Origin: UBA5070 sp035604215
Lineage (GTDB): Bacteria > Fibrobacterota > Fibrobacteria > UBA5070
Length of the DNA stretch: 14,550 bases
Direction: 5' to 3'
NCBI GenBank assembly: GCA_035604215.1
Contig: DATNIW010000108.1
Location: 1 to 14,550 of the forward strand
Positions 7,308 to 14,005 of the stretch are shown one piece after another. Made by a program: the position numbers and the translations under genes. The number at the start of each line of letters is the position of its first letter. Position 1 is the first letter of the stretch. A model generated the notes under the pieces. It was not told the DNA's origin. It worked only from the letters and a program-made list of their open reading frames with translations, and made no database searches.

Positions 7308-8527
7308 AGACGCACCGCCCCGGTCAGGATCCGGTCCGGGCCGATCCGCACGAGGGCATCCGGGATCCGACCCTCGCCCCAGTCGACCCAAAGGATCCGT
7401 CCGGGCGTCGTCGTCCCGACGGGTTGCTGGAGGTCATCCGAATAGGCGATCAGGACCAGAGGCACATCCACGACAGGAATCGTCGCCGCCGGTCGCCGAC
7501 CGCGGTGTCGCCCCCATCCTCCCGAGGCCGGAAGGGCCGCCAAAGCCGTCCCCACGGAGAGGAGAGGATCCCGCGCGGTCAGGGGAACCCAGGCGTCGTC
7601 CAGGAAGAAACCCGCCAGGGCGTTCCGGACGCAAAGGAATGCCGCCACGCCCGAAGCCAGGGAAATGGCGGGGTCCATCAGACTCCTTCGCGCCCAGGAG
7701 GAGCATCCGCTGTGGAAGGCGACGACGATCCCCCCGCCGGCAGGCGCCTCGGTTTCGCGCACCATCGGGTGTCCCGTCCGTGCCCACCCGCGGTGGTGCA
7801 ATGCACGCAGGGCGTCGCCCTCGCGCCAGGGACGGATTCCGATGAACTCCTCCTCTCCCCGCATGCCCGCGTCCAGGGCTTCGGCGAACGATCGGCCGCC
7901 CGGACCCCGGAACAGCCCGTCCATGGAGACCACCTCGCACGGACGCGGAAGGATCGCGATCCTGGCGGGCGACTGCAGCAAGGAACGGGAGCGGAACAAT
8001 CCCAGGGGATCGGACCTGAGGACCGTGGGGCCTTCCAGGCTCTGGATTCCCCGATGGAGCGCGCGCAGGGGGACGTCCACGGTCCTGCCGCCGGAGGGGT
8101 GGGGCGATGCGCCGTCTCCCACCGCCATCAGCCGGTCCCCCGTCCGGAAGATCCAGGCTCCCACGCCCCGGGGGAGCGGATCTCCACCGGATCCCAGGAC
8201 GACCTGGACGGAAATCGTCTCCCCTTCCCGCATCGCGGCGGGCAGGATCGCGGTCGCCGGGACCCTGGAAGGCGAGAGGGTCAGGAACCACGAAGTCGCG
8301 AGCAGGGCGGACAGGAGGGCGAGGGCGAAGCCGCCCAGGTAGCCGCGGCTCAGGATGGAGACGGGGAGCAGCAGGAACCAGATCCCGCAAAGGACCTTGC
8401 CTCCCGGGGTCGTCCGCTCCCGGTAGGCCTTCCAGATCCAAGTGAAGGGGTCGCGCCCTTCCGTCCCGCGCGGCCAGGTGCGAGCCACCCACCGCAACGT
8501 CCAGGACGTCCGGTGCCAGAGCGTCAT
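7304..8527 (-). CDS. DUF58 domain protein
   Basis: A 407-residue protein and the middle gene of the moxR-DUF58-transglutaminase module. Two hydrophobic segments (about 44-60 and 62-84) anchor it to the membrane. The middle part is beta-rich, and the DUF58 signature lies at 228-260 (FIGIRPWREGDALRALHHRG then WARTGHPMVRETE). DUF58 proteins are nearly always encoded beside MoxR ATPases and often beside VWA-domain proteins; their molecular role is not settled. Residues after the signature (about 265-300) resemble the start of a VWA-like fold, as is usual, but without a clear metal-binding DxSxS. The ATG at 8527 overlaps the moxR stop (ATGA). The 3' end overlaps the TTG start of the transglutaminase gene by 4 nt. 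Open frame continues upstream through moxR in a shadow frame and is not part of the gene. Confidence 0.88.
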   Translation of the reverse strand: MTLWHRTSWTLRWVARTWPRGTEGRDPFTWIWKAYRERTTPGGKVLCGIWFLLLPVSILSRGYLGGFALALLSALLATSWFLTLSPSRVPATAILPAAMREGETISVQVVLGSGGDPLPRGVGAWIFRTGDRLMAVGDGASPHPSGGRTVDVPLRALHRGIQSLEGPTVLRSDPLGLFRSRSLLQSPARIAILPRPCEVVSMDGLFRGPGGRSFAEALDAGMRGEEEFIGIRPWREGDALRALHHRGWARTGHPMVRETEAPAGGGIVVAFHSGCSSWARRSLMDPAISLASGVAAFLCVRNALAGFFLDDAWVPLTARDPLLSVGTALAALPASGGWGRHRGRRPAATIPVVDVPLVLIAYSDDLQQPVGTTTPGRILWVDWGEGRIPDALVRIGPDRILTGAVRL

Positions 8528-9444
8528 CGCGGGACCGGGACGGTCCGTCGGATCTCCTCCAGCACTCGGGTGGAGGCGCTCGGATCGGAGGCTTCGCGAA
8601 GGTGGATCCGGTGGGATAGGACGGGGACCAGGAGTTCCTGGACGTCGTCGGGGAGCACGTGGTCGCGACCGTCCAGGAAGGCGAAGGCCTGGGCCGCGCG
8701 GACCAGGGCGACTCCCGCGCGAGGACTCGCTCCCAGGCGGAGATCGGGGCGATCCCGCGTGGCTCGGACCAGGGAGACCGCGTAGGCTTCCATGGCCGGA
8801 TCCACGTGCAGGGCCCGCACCTCGCGTTGGGCCAGCGAGACCTCTCCGGGAGAGACCACGGCGGACAACTTCCGGATGGGTTCCTCCAGCCGGTGCGTCC
8901 GCGAGATGTCCCGTTCGGTTTCCTCGTCGGGATATCCCAGGCGCAACCGGATCAGGAACCGGTCCATCTGGGCTTCCGGCAGGGGGAACACCCCGTGGAA
9001 CTCGACCGGATTCTGGGTGGCCAGGACCAGGAACGGATCGGGCAATGGATGCGCCGTTCCCTCCAACGTGACCTGCCGCTCCTCCATGGCCTCCAACAGG
9101 GCGCTCTGCGTGCGAGGGCTCGCGCGGTTGATCTCGTCGGCCAGGAAGACCTGGGCGAACAGCGGGCCGGTCCGGATCTCGAATTCGCCGGTGTTCGGCC
9201 GGTAGACGGCTCCTCCCGTGAGGTCGGTGGGCAGGAGATCCGGCGTGAACTGGACGCGACGGAAATCGGCGCCGATCGCCAGCGCCAAGGCCCGCGCAAG
9301 CGTCGTCTTTCCGGTGCCCGGCACGTCCTCGATGAGCACGTGGCCGTCGGCGAGAAGGGCCGCGACCAGGAGGCGGATCTCCCGCGACTTGCCCAGGAGC
9401 ACGGTGCCCAGCGAGGTCTCCAGCGCGCGAAATTTCTCTGGCAT
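8524..9444 (-). CDS. MoxR-family AAA+ ATPase
   Basis: A 306-residue AAA+ ATPase of the MoxR group, thought to act as a chaperone that remodels or activates partner proteins, here presumably the DUF58 and transglutaminase proteins encoded next to it. Walker A is VPGTGKTTLA (41-50), Walker B LADEINRA (101-108), and sensor 1 LATQNP (141-146). MDRF at about 160-163 and SPRAG (arginine region) near residue 235 are also typical. The C-terminal lid domain ends in the usual helical region. The ATG at 9444 starts the conserved MPEKFRALE sequence; no Shine-Dalgarno is visible. It lies 56 nt downstream of metF on the same strand, with no strong terminator between them, so read-through from metF is possible. 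I cannot name the MoxR subfamily with certainty. Confidence 0.94.
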   Translation of the reverse strand: MPEKFRALETSLGTVLLGKSREIRLLVAALLADGHVLIEDVPGTGKTTLARALALAIGADFRRVQFTPDLLPTDLTGGAVYRPNTGEFEIRTGPLFAQVFLADEINRASPRTQSALLEAMEERQVTLEGTAHPLPDPFLVLATQNPVEFHGVFPLPEAQMDRFLIRLRLGYPDEETERDISRTHRLEEPIRKLSAVVSPGEVSLAQREVRALHVDPAMEAYAVSLVRATRDRPDLRLGASPRAGVALVRAAQAFAFLDGRDHVLPDDVQELLVPVLSHRIHLREASDPSASTRVLEEIRRTVPVPR

Positions 9445-9500
9445 GGAATGAGAGGATACGATTTCCGGATCGGACCGATGGGGAATCGGGCAACCGGCCC

Positions 9501-10361
9501 TCAGCGCAGGAACAGGCCTTCGGCGCGCAGACGTTCCACCAGGCGCGGGGAGGATCCGCTCTTGTTGAGGGTGTAGAGGTGCACGCCTTCCACGCCTTCC
9601 GAGACCAGCCGCCGGATCATTTCCAAGGCCTGTTCCACGCCCACCCGGGCCACCGCCGCCGGATCGTCGCCGGCCGCGGCCACCGCGGTTTCGACGGATT
9701 CCGGCATGGATTTCACGAAGCGCCGGGCGGACGCGAGATTGGTGATGGGCATCAATCCAGCCACCAGGGGGATGGAGACCCCGGCCTGGCGGGCCGCATC
9801 GCGAAAGCGCAGGAACAGATCCACGTCGTAGAAGAGCTGGCTCACCGCGAAGGACGCGCCGGCCTCCTGCTTCTTCCGCAGGTTTTCCAGGTCCGCCTGG
9901 GCGGAAAGCGCCTCCGGATGCACCTCCGGGTAGAAGGCGCAACCCATGCGGAATCCACCGCGGGAAGCGATGTGGGCGATGAGTTCGTTCGCGAAACGGA
10001 AGCCGTCCGGGTGCGCCGTGAAGGCCGTTTCCCCTTTGGGGGGATCGCCCCGCAGGGCCATCAAGGTCCCGATCCCGGCGCGCTCGAGCTGGTCCAGGAT
10101 GCCATCGATCTCGTCCCGGGAGTGGCCCACGCAAGTGAGGTGCGCCATGGCGGCGATCCCCAGGTCGCGCTGGATCTCCTCGCACAACTCCAGGGTCTTG
10201 GTGCGCGTCGAGCCTCCCGCGCCGTAGGTCACGGAAATGAAATCCAGTGCCAGACTGCGCGTGCGCTCCAGGGTGGCGCGCAGGTCGGCCCACCCCTCCT
10301 CCGACTTCGGTGGGAAGAATTCGAAAGAGAGAGTTGGTCGCTGAGCAGACGGAAGCGGCAT
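9501..10361 (-). CDS. metF: Methylenetetrahydrofolate reductase
   Basis: FAD-dependent reduction of 5,10-methylene- to 5-methyl-tetrahydrofolate, which supplies the methyl group for methionine synthesis. With the start chosen here the protein has 286 residues, a normal bacterial MetF TIM barrel. Visible landmarks are SFEFFPPKS (12-20, Glu14 equals the catalytic glutamate), VTYGAGGSTR (44-53), LRGDPP (103-108, Asp106 contacts the flavin), YPEVHPE (144-150) and SQLFYD. Three ATGs are in frame: 10373, 10367 and 10361. The first is part of the AT-rich palindrome and lies close to the predicted -10 box. I therefore prefer 10361, which also has GAGAA about 7 nt upstream. It diverges from the beta-barrel gene and is followed by moxR 56 nt downstream. 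Confidence 0.95.
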   Translation of the reverse strand: MPLPSAQRPTLSFEFFPPKSEEGWADLRATLERTRSLALDFISVTYGAGGSTRTKTLELCEEIQRDLGIAAMAHLTCVGHSRDEIDGILDQLERAGIGTLMALRGDPPKGETAFTAHPDGFRFANELIAHIASRGGFRMGCAFYPEVHPEALSAQADLENLRKKQEAGASFAVSQLFYDVDLFLRFRDAARQAGVSIPLVAGLMPITNLASARRFVKSMPESVETAVAAAGDDPAAVARVGVEQALEMIRRLVSEGVEGVHLYTLNKSGSSPRLVERLRAEGLFLR

Positions 10362-10370
10362 GGCCATTCT

Positions 10371-10392
10371 CATATCATAATATCATGATATG
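10371..10392. promoter_or_regulatory. AT-rich palindromic operator over the metF promoter
   Basis: CATATCAT-AATATC-ATGATATG is a perfect 8-bp inverted repeat with a 6-nt centre. It also contains an inner 12-bp perfect palindrome ATATCATGATAT (10380-10391). In this GC-rich setting such AT-rich symmetry stands out. It covers the predicted metF -10 box, so a bound dimer would block metF. Its position suggests a repressor that senses methionine-cycle metabolites. Several ArsR-, MetJ- and MetR-type regulators control metF in other bacteria, but I cannot say which, if any, acts here. Confidence 0.55.
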
Positions 10393-10403
10393 ATGAATTG
10401 CAA
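10377..10403 (-). promoter_or_regulatory. Predicted metF promoter
   Basis: On the minus strand TATTAT (10382-10377, one mismatch from TATAAT) is preceded by TTGCAA (10403-10398) at a 15-nt spacing, or by ACTTGC at 17 nt. Transcription would start near 10370, giving a leader of about 9 nt before the ATG at 10361. The -10 lies inside the palindrome 10371-10392. Confidence 0.4.
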
Positions 10404-10437
10404 GTGAATCTTGTTCTGGGGGTCGACTTTTCGAGCC

Positions 10438-10477
10438 TGTCAACCCTGGTGTGACGTTCGTCACACCAGGGTTGACA
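10438..10477. repeat. Perfect 18-bp inverted repeat with 4-nt centre
   Basis: The left arm TGTCAACCCTGGTGTGAC (10438-10455) and right arm GTCACACCAGGGTTGACA (10460-10477) are exact reverse complements separated by GTTC. The 40-bp element lies between the predicted starts of two divergent transcripts. It should not be part of either mRNA, and it is followed by no real T-run, so it is not a terminator. The right end is the -35 box of the downstream promoter, and the centre is a CRP-style site. It could be an operator for a large or tandem dimeric regulator, a cruciform, or a small dispersed palindromic repeat. Confidence 0.9.
10450..10465. promoter_or_regulatory. CRP/FNR-superfamily consensus site
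   Basis: TGTGA-CGTTCG-TCACA matches the E. coli CRP half-site consensus in both halves with the standard 6-nt spacer. It is exactly centred in the 40-bp inverted repeat. Its centre is about 50 bp upstream of the predicted start of the beta-barrel transcript, between the classical activator positions near -41 and -61. A CRP-like activator (cAMP or another ligand) is the natural candidate. The regulator itself is not encoded in the window. Confidence 0.55.
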
Positions 10478-10501
10478 TTTTGTCATCTCGAGGGGTATGG
10501 T
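10472..10501 (+). promoter_or_regulatory. Predicted promoter of the beta-barrel gene
   Basis: A perfect TTGACA (10472-10477) is followed after 18 nt by TATGGT (10496-10501, four of six to TATAAT). The start would be near 10508, leaving an untranslated leader of about 60 nt. The -35 is the outermost part of the right palindrome arm, so a protein bound to the palindrome could compete with or contact RNA polymerase. Confidence 0.45.
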
Positions 10502-10559
10502 TCCGATTCACGCCCCTCGCCATAATTCCGCGGCGTTGGGGAATGTCCAATTCCAGCCC

Positions 10560-10564
10560 AGGAG
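10560..10564 (+). promoter_or_regulatory. Ribosome binding site AGGAG of the beta-barrel gene
   Basis: AGGAG lies 5 nt before the TTG at 10570. It decides in favour of that TTG over in-frame ATGs at 10543 and 10411, which have no comparable site. Confidence 0.7.
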
Positions 10565-10569
10565 TTCCC

Positions 10570-11190
10570 TTGAAGCGCACAATTTCCCTGATCGCCTTCG
10601 CCACCATGGCCGCCATGGCCGGTCCCTTCAAAGTGGGCGGCGACGCTTCCGGCGCGCTGTTCATCCCCTCCTTCGACCCTTCCACCGGCATCACCACGGA
10701 AATCGGCTTTGGTGGAAAAATCGCTCCGGCCGTGGAATACGCCATCAACGACCAGTTCTCGTTCCGCGGCAACGTGGGCTACGAGTACGCGACCTATGGC
10801 GGGAAGCAGGATTTCATGGGGAGTACCATAACGGATGACGCTACTTCCCAATTTCTAACCCTCGATCTTGCCGCACAATACGCGTTTATCCCTCAAGCCT
10901 ACGCGGCCATTGGCGTGGGATATGACATCAATCTGAGCTCGAAGATCAAAGAATCGGCTACAGGCTTTGCCGACACAACGTTCAGCATGTCTGGCAAGAA
11001 GAATCCCTTCTTCGTGACCGTTGGACTTGGCTACAAGGTCACACCAGATATTGCCATCACGGCGGGTTATCAGTTCCCCATCACCAATGTTGATGAAGAC
11101 ACCGGGGACAATGGTAACGGCACCACGACTACCCAAAAAGTCAATTTCCAGACCATCACTTTGGGCATCCGCTACGATTACGGCCTGTAA
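10570..11190 (+). CDS. Small outer-membrane beta-barrel protein
   Basis: A 206-residue secreted protein. The TTG start (AGGAG 5 nt upstream) gives a classical signal peptide: KR, then hydrophobic ISLIAFATMAAMA, with likely cleavage after AMA near residue 17. The rest has alternating polar/hydrophobic strands with Gly and Tyr/Phe ends, such as FSFRGNVGYEYATYGG, LTLDLAAQYAFI, AYAAIGVGYDI, FFVTVGLGYKVTPDIAIT and a last strand QTITLGIRYDYGL. About eight strands fit an OmpA/OmpX-like barrel of the OMP_b-brl type. One loop is rich in Asp, Asn and Thr (DEDTGDNGNGTTTTQ). Transport or adhesion roles cannot be told apart. Base composition shifts part-way: from about 10820 the gene looks clearly less GC-rich, with codons such as ATA, CTA and TTT that the first third mostly avoids. 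A terminator follows 28 nt after the stop. Confidence 0.82.
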   Translation: MKRTISLIAFATMAAMAGPFKVGGDASGALFIPSFDPSTGITTEIGFGGKIAPAVEYAINDQFSFRGNVGYEYATYGGKQDFMGSTITDDATSQFLTLDLAAQYAFIPQAYAAIGVGYDINLSSKIKESATGFADTTFSMSGKKNPFFVTVGLGYKVTPDIAITAGYQFPITNVDEDTGDNGNGTTTTQKVNFQTITLGIRYDYGL

Positions 11191-11218
11191 GGCAATTCGC
11201 CAGCCTGGTCGATTCCGG

Positions 11219-11241
11219 GCCACCTTTCGGGGTGGCTTTTT
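11219..11241 (+). terminator. Intrinsic terminator of the beta-barrel gene
   Basis: GCCACC-TTTCGG-GGTGGC is followed directly by TTTTT. The loop is TTCG if the inner T-G wobble pairs. It begins 28 nt after the barrel stop and ends 33 nt before the next start codon, so the next gene needs its own promoter. Confidence 0.88.
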
Positions 11242-11274
11242 CGTTTACAACCACAGATTTGCGATCTTGTCTCA

Positions 11275-13035
11275 ATGACCTCCTCCAATCTCCTGGCTGG
11301 CGAACTTTCCCCCTACCTCCTCCAGCATGCCCAGAACCCCGTGGATTGGAGGCCGTGGGGCGAGGAGGCCTTCGCCGAAGCCGCCCGGAGAGATGTCCCC
11401 GTCCTGGTCTCCATCGGGTACTCCGCCTGCCACTGGTGCCATGTGATGGAACACGAATCCTTCGAGGACCCAGAAACCGCCGGCACCATGAACGACCTCC
11501 TGGTCTGCGTGAAGGTGGATCGGGAGGAACGGCCTGATCTGGACGCGCTCTACATGGACTACGTCACGGCCATGCGCGGGCAGGGAGGCTGGCCGTTGAA
11601 CGTCTTCGTTTCCCCGGAGCGCATCCCGTTTTGGGGTGGGACCTACTTCCCACCCGTGGGCCGCCAAGGGATGCCCTCTTGGCTGGAGGTCTGCGCGGCC
11701 ATCGCCAAGGGCTGGGCCGAGGAAAAGGATCGGATCCGCGAGGGCGCAAAGGAACTCGCCACCCGATTGTCCGGGGCATCCCGGTTGGAGCTCGGCACCA
11801 TTCCCTCGCAAGCGACACTTCGCGAAGCCACCTCTCGCCAGATCCTTTCCCTGGATCCCGTCTGGGGCGGCTTTCCCGGGGCGCCGAAGTTTCCTCCGCA
11901 TGCCTTCCTTTCCACTGCCCTCGAGGAGCCGAACCTGGGTTCCGCCGAACGAGACCGGATCGCCGTCACCCTGGATCGGATGGCCTTGGGTGGCCTGCGG
12001 GACCATGTGGGTGGTGGGTTCTTCCGCTACTCCACGGACCCCCATTGGTTGGTGCCCCACTTCGAGAAGATGCTCTACGACAACGCCCAACTCCTGCCGG
12101 TCTATGCGCGGGCCGCGATGGTGCTGGAAAACCCGTGGTACGGGGAGGTGGCGCGCGACACCGCCGCCTGGATGGGCCGCGAACTCGGCGATCCCGAGGG
12201 CGGTTTCCGCTGCGCCCTGGATGCCGACAGCGAAGGGGAGGAGGGGAAGTTCTACGTCTGGACCTGGGTGGAGTTGGAGGAACACCTGGGCGAGGAGCGG
12301 AACGACTTCGCGCGGATCTGGAACTGCTCGCCCGGCGGGAACTTCGAAGGTGCCAACCATCTTTGGCGTCAACGGAGAGAATCCACCGACCACTCCACGG
12401 ACGATCCCCGTCTCCCCGAGTGGCGCTCGCGCCTGATGTCCGCCCGGGCCTTCCGGACGCGTCCCGGCTTGGACGACAAGGTCCTGGCCTCCTGGAACGG
12501 CTTGGCCCTGGCCGGGCTCGCGAAGGCCGGACGGATCCTGTCCGATCCGACCCTGGTTTCCCGGGCGCAGGGCGTGGCCCGGTTCGCCCTGCGAAAGCTC
12601 CGGCACCCCGGAGGATTGTGGAGCGTGTGGAAGGAGGGACGGACCAGGCATCCCGGAACCCTGGAGGATTGGGCGTTCCTGGGCAATGGGTTCGTGGAGC
12701 TCTGGAAGGCCGATGGCGACGGGAATTGGCTCTCGGCCGGGGTGGATTTCGCCCACCAGATCATCGAACGCTTCTCCGATCCCGGAATGCCCGCCTTGCG
12801 GATGTCCGACCGCGAACGGACGGACCTGTTCGCCCCTGTGGTCCCGCTGCAGGACGGCGCGACGCCTTCGGGGAACGGGGTGGCCGCGTGCCTTTTCGCC
12901 TCGCTATGGAAGGCTTATGGGGATGACGATTTTCGTCGCCGGGCGGAGTCCATCCTTTCGGTCTGCGCCGCGGGGATGGAGCGGTTTCCTAGGGCGTTTC
13001 CTTCGGCGCTCGACGCGGTGCGCATTCTGCGGTAG
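11275..13035 (+). CDS. DUF255 thioredoxin-domain protein (YyaL/SPATA20 family)
   Basis: A 586-residue cytoplasmic protein. The N-terminal thioredoxin-like DUF255 domain (about 1-160) has the family hallmarks NLLAGELSPYLLQHAQNPVDW, SIGYSACHWCHVMEHESFED (redox pair Cys52/Cys55), VKVDREERPD, GQGGWPLNVF and GGTYFP. An (alpha/alpha)6 barrel of the glycosidase/cellobiose-epimerase type follows, with GGFPGAPKFP, GGLRDHVGGGFFRYS, VPHFEKMLYDNAQLL, DADSEGEEGKFYVWT, DDKVLASWNGLAL and ATPSGNGV. These proteins are widespread, but their biochemical role is not established; the two domains suggest a redox-linked act on a sugar or isomer substrate. The family is usually about 670-690 residues, and this one is clearly shorter, both in loops and at the C-terminus. 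The ATG at 11275 gives the usual N-terminus; no Shine-Dalgarno is visible. Confidence 0.92.
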   Translation: MTSSNLLAGELSPYLLQHAQNPVDWRPWGEEAFAEAARRDVPVLVSIGYSACHWCHVMEHESFEDPETAGTMNDLLVCVKVDREERPDLDALYMDYVTAMRGQGGWPLNVFVSPERIPFWGGTYFPPVGRQGMPSWLEVCAAIAKGWAEEKDRIREGAKELATRLSGASRLELGTIPSQATLREATSRQILSLDPVWGGFPGAPKFPPHAFLSTALEEPNLGSAERDRIAVTLDRMALGGLRDHVGGGFFRYSTDPHWLVPHFEKMLYDNAQLLPVYARAAMVLENPWYGEVARDTAAWMGRELGDPEGGFRCALDADSEGEEGKFYVWTWVELEEHLGEERNDFARIWNCSPGGNFEGANHLWRQRRESTDHSTDDPRLPEWRSRLMSARAFRTRPGLDDKVLASWNGLALAGLAKAGRILSDPTLVSRAQGVARFALRKLRHPGGLWSVWKEGRTRHPGTLEDWAFLGNGFVELWKADGDGNWLSAGVDFAHQIIERFSDPGMPALRMSDRERTDLFAPVVPLQDGATPSGNGVAACLFASLWKAYGDDDFRRRAESILSVCAAGMERFPRAFPSALDAVRILR

Positions 13036-13081
13036 CGATTTTCTGTGCCTAGTTCGCGGCGGGTGGGTTGGTACCGTCTGG

Positions 13082-14005
13082 TCAGGGTGGGGGTGGCGTT
13101 GACTTCTTGCGATGCCATTGCCATAGCGATGGAACCCAGGTGGCGTCGAGATTGTCGGAAAGGATGGGATCCATGAATGATTGGACGGCTTTTGTAACGC
13201 TTTCCAACGTTGGCCATTCCAGCCGGTCTTCCCGAGCCATGTTCGAATACGGAAAGGCCCATTCGCCTGGAGGAATCGGGGTACTGGCTGGCAACGGGTG
13301 TGTTTTCCGGAACGAGAACGTTTGTTCCAAAGCCGCTTTCAGGATCCGGGCATCGAGGGTTCGCACGGATGCCAGCAAGGCCAGATCCGGAAAATCCTTC
13401 ACGCGCGAATTTGGCCTGATTCGAGGCATCGTGTAGGCGTGCAGCTTTTCGGCGATGTGCGTTTCGATTGGATAGAGGCGAAAGGTCGGAGGAGCAATGC
13501 CCGCGAAATCCAGGAAATCTTCGGCGATCCAGGTGTCGAAGTTTCCGAGGTGAGGCTCGCCGAACACGATGTCGACGCCGAACGGATAGGCATACTGCTT
13601 CCCCGCGATTTTGCAAAGTACCCGGAACCGCAGGCCTTCATATCGCAGCCCCTCGTTGTGGATCTCCGGATGTTCCGTGTCGGCCTGGACTTCGAACTTC
13701 ATGAAGTCGTCGAGATCGCGACCCGCGGCTTCCCGCAACCTCTCAAGGACATCGACGGGCGACCCGGTCATTCTCAGGTCGACGTCCTTGGTCGTGCGAG
13801 CACGCTCGAGGCGCAGTTCCAACGCCAGACCGCCCTTGAGCGCCACCGATTCGCCGAACACCAGGCCGATGCGGGCGAGGAGCCGCTCGAAGACCAGAAT
13901 CTGTCTCTTCCGGGAAAATTGATTTCCCGCACCGGCACTTTCGCGCAAACGCTGATCGAGCGCTTGTTTGAATGCGAGAGGTGTCGCGTAGCGGCGAGGT
14001 GTCAT
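13082..14005 (-). CDS. abiEii: AbiEii-type nucleotidyltransferase toxin
   Basis: A 307-residue toxin half of an AbiE (type IV) toxin-antitoxin pair, proposed in this family to be a nucleotidyltransferase that arrests growth, for example during phage infection. The nucleotidyltransferase core is visible: VALKGGLALELRLERARTTK (54-73) followed by DVDL, with Asp74 and Asp76 as metal ligands. A third acidic residue is likely at Asp145 in PFGVDIVFGE. The family motif ETHIAEKLHAY (181-191) and RVKDFPDLALL (201-211) follow. The ATG at 14005 overlaps the antitoxin stop (ATGA); the longer frame up to 14185 lies inside the antitoxin gene and is rejected. The C-terminus ends in a basic and polyproline tail (HRKKSTPPPP). 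The 3' end faces the DUF255 gene across 46 nt with no clear terminator. The codons look less GC-biased than those of the metabolic genes, which suggests acquisition by transfer. Confidence 0.92.
   Translation of the reverse strand: MTPRRYATPLAFKQALDQRLRESAGAGNQFSRKRQILVFERLLARIGLVFGESVALKGGLALELRLERARTTKDVDLRMTGSPVDVLERLREAAGRDLDDFMKFEVQADTEHPEIHNEGLRYEGLRFRVLCKIAGKQYAYPFGVDIVFGEPHLGNFDTWIAEDFLDFAGIAPPTFRLYPIETHIAEKLHAYTMPRIRPNSRVKDFPDLALLASVRTLDARILKAALEQTFSFRKTHPLPASTPIPPGEWAFPYSNMAREDRLEWPTLESVTKAVQSFMDPILSDNLDATWVPSLWQWHRKKSTPPPP

Noticed and set aside
9445..9500. Terminator or separate promoter in the metF-moxR gap
   Set aside because: Only a weak 5-bp inverted repeat (CCGAT/ATCGG) and a loose TATCCT box are present, too little to call either.
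10438..10477. The large inverted repeat as an intrinsic terminator
   Set aside because: No gene ends here, since both neighbours diverge. Only a short interrupted T-stretch follows, and the element coincides with promoter and CRP-type signals.
10411..10569. Longer N-terminus of the beta-barrel gene from ATG 10411 or ATG 10543
   Set aside because: The extension from 10411 would run through the palindrome and promoter region, and neither ATG has a good ribosome site. TTG 10570 has AGGAG 5 nt upstream and yields a clean signal peptide.
10362..10569. SAM or other riboswitch in front of metF
   Set aside because: The predicted metF leader is about 9 nt, too short for an aptamer, and no conserved riboswitch core is visible in the spacer.
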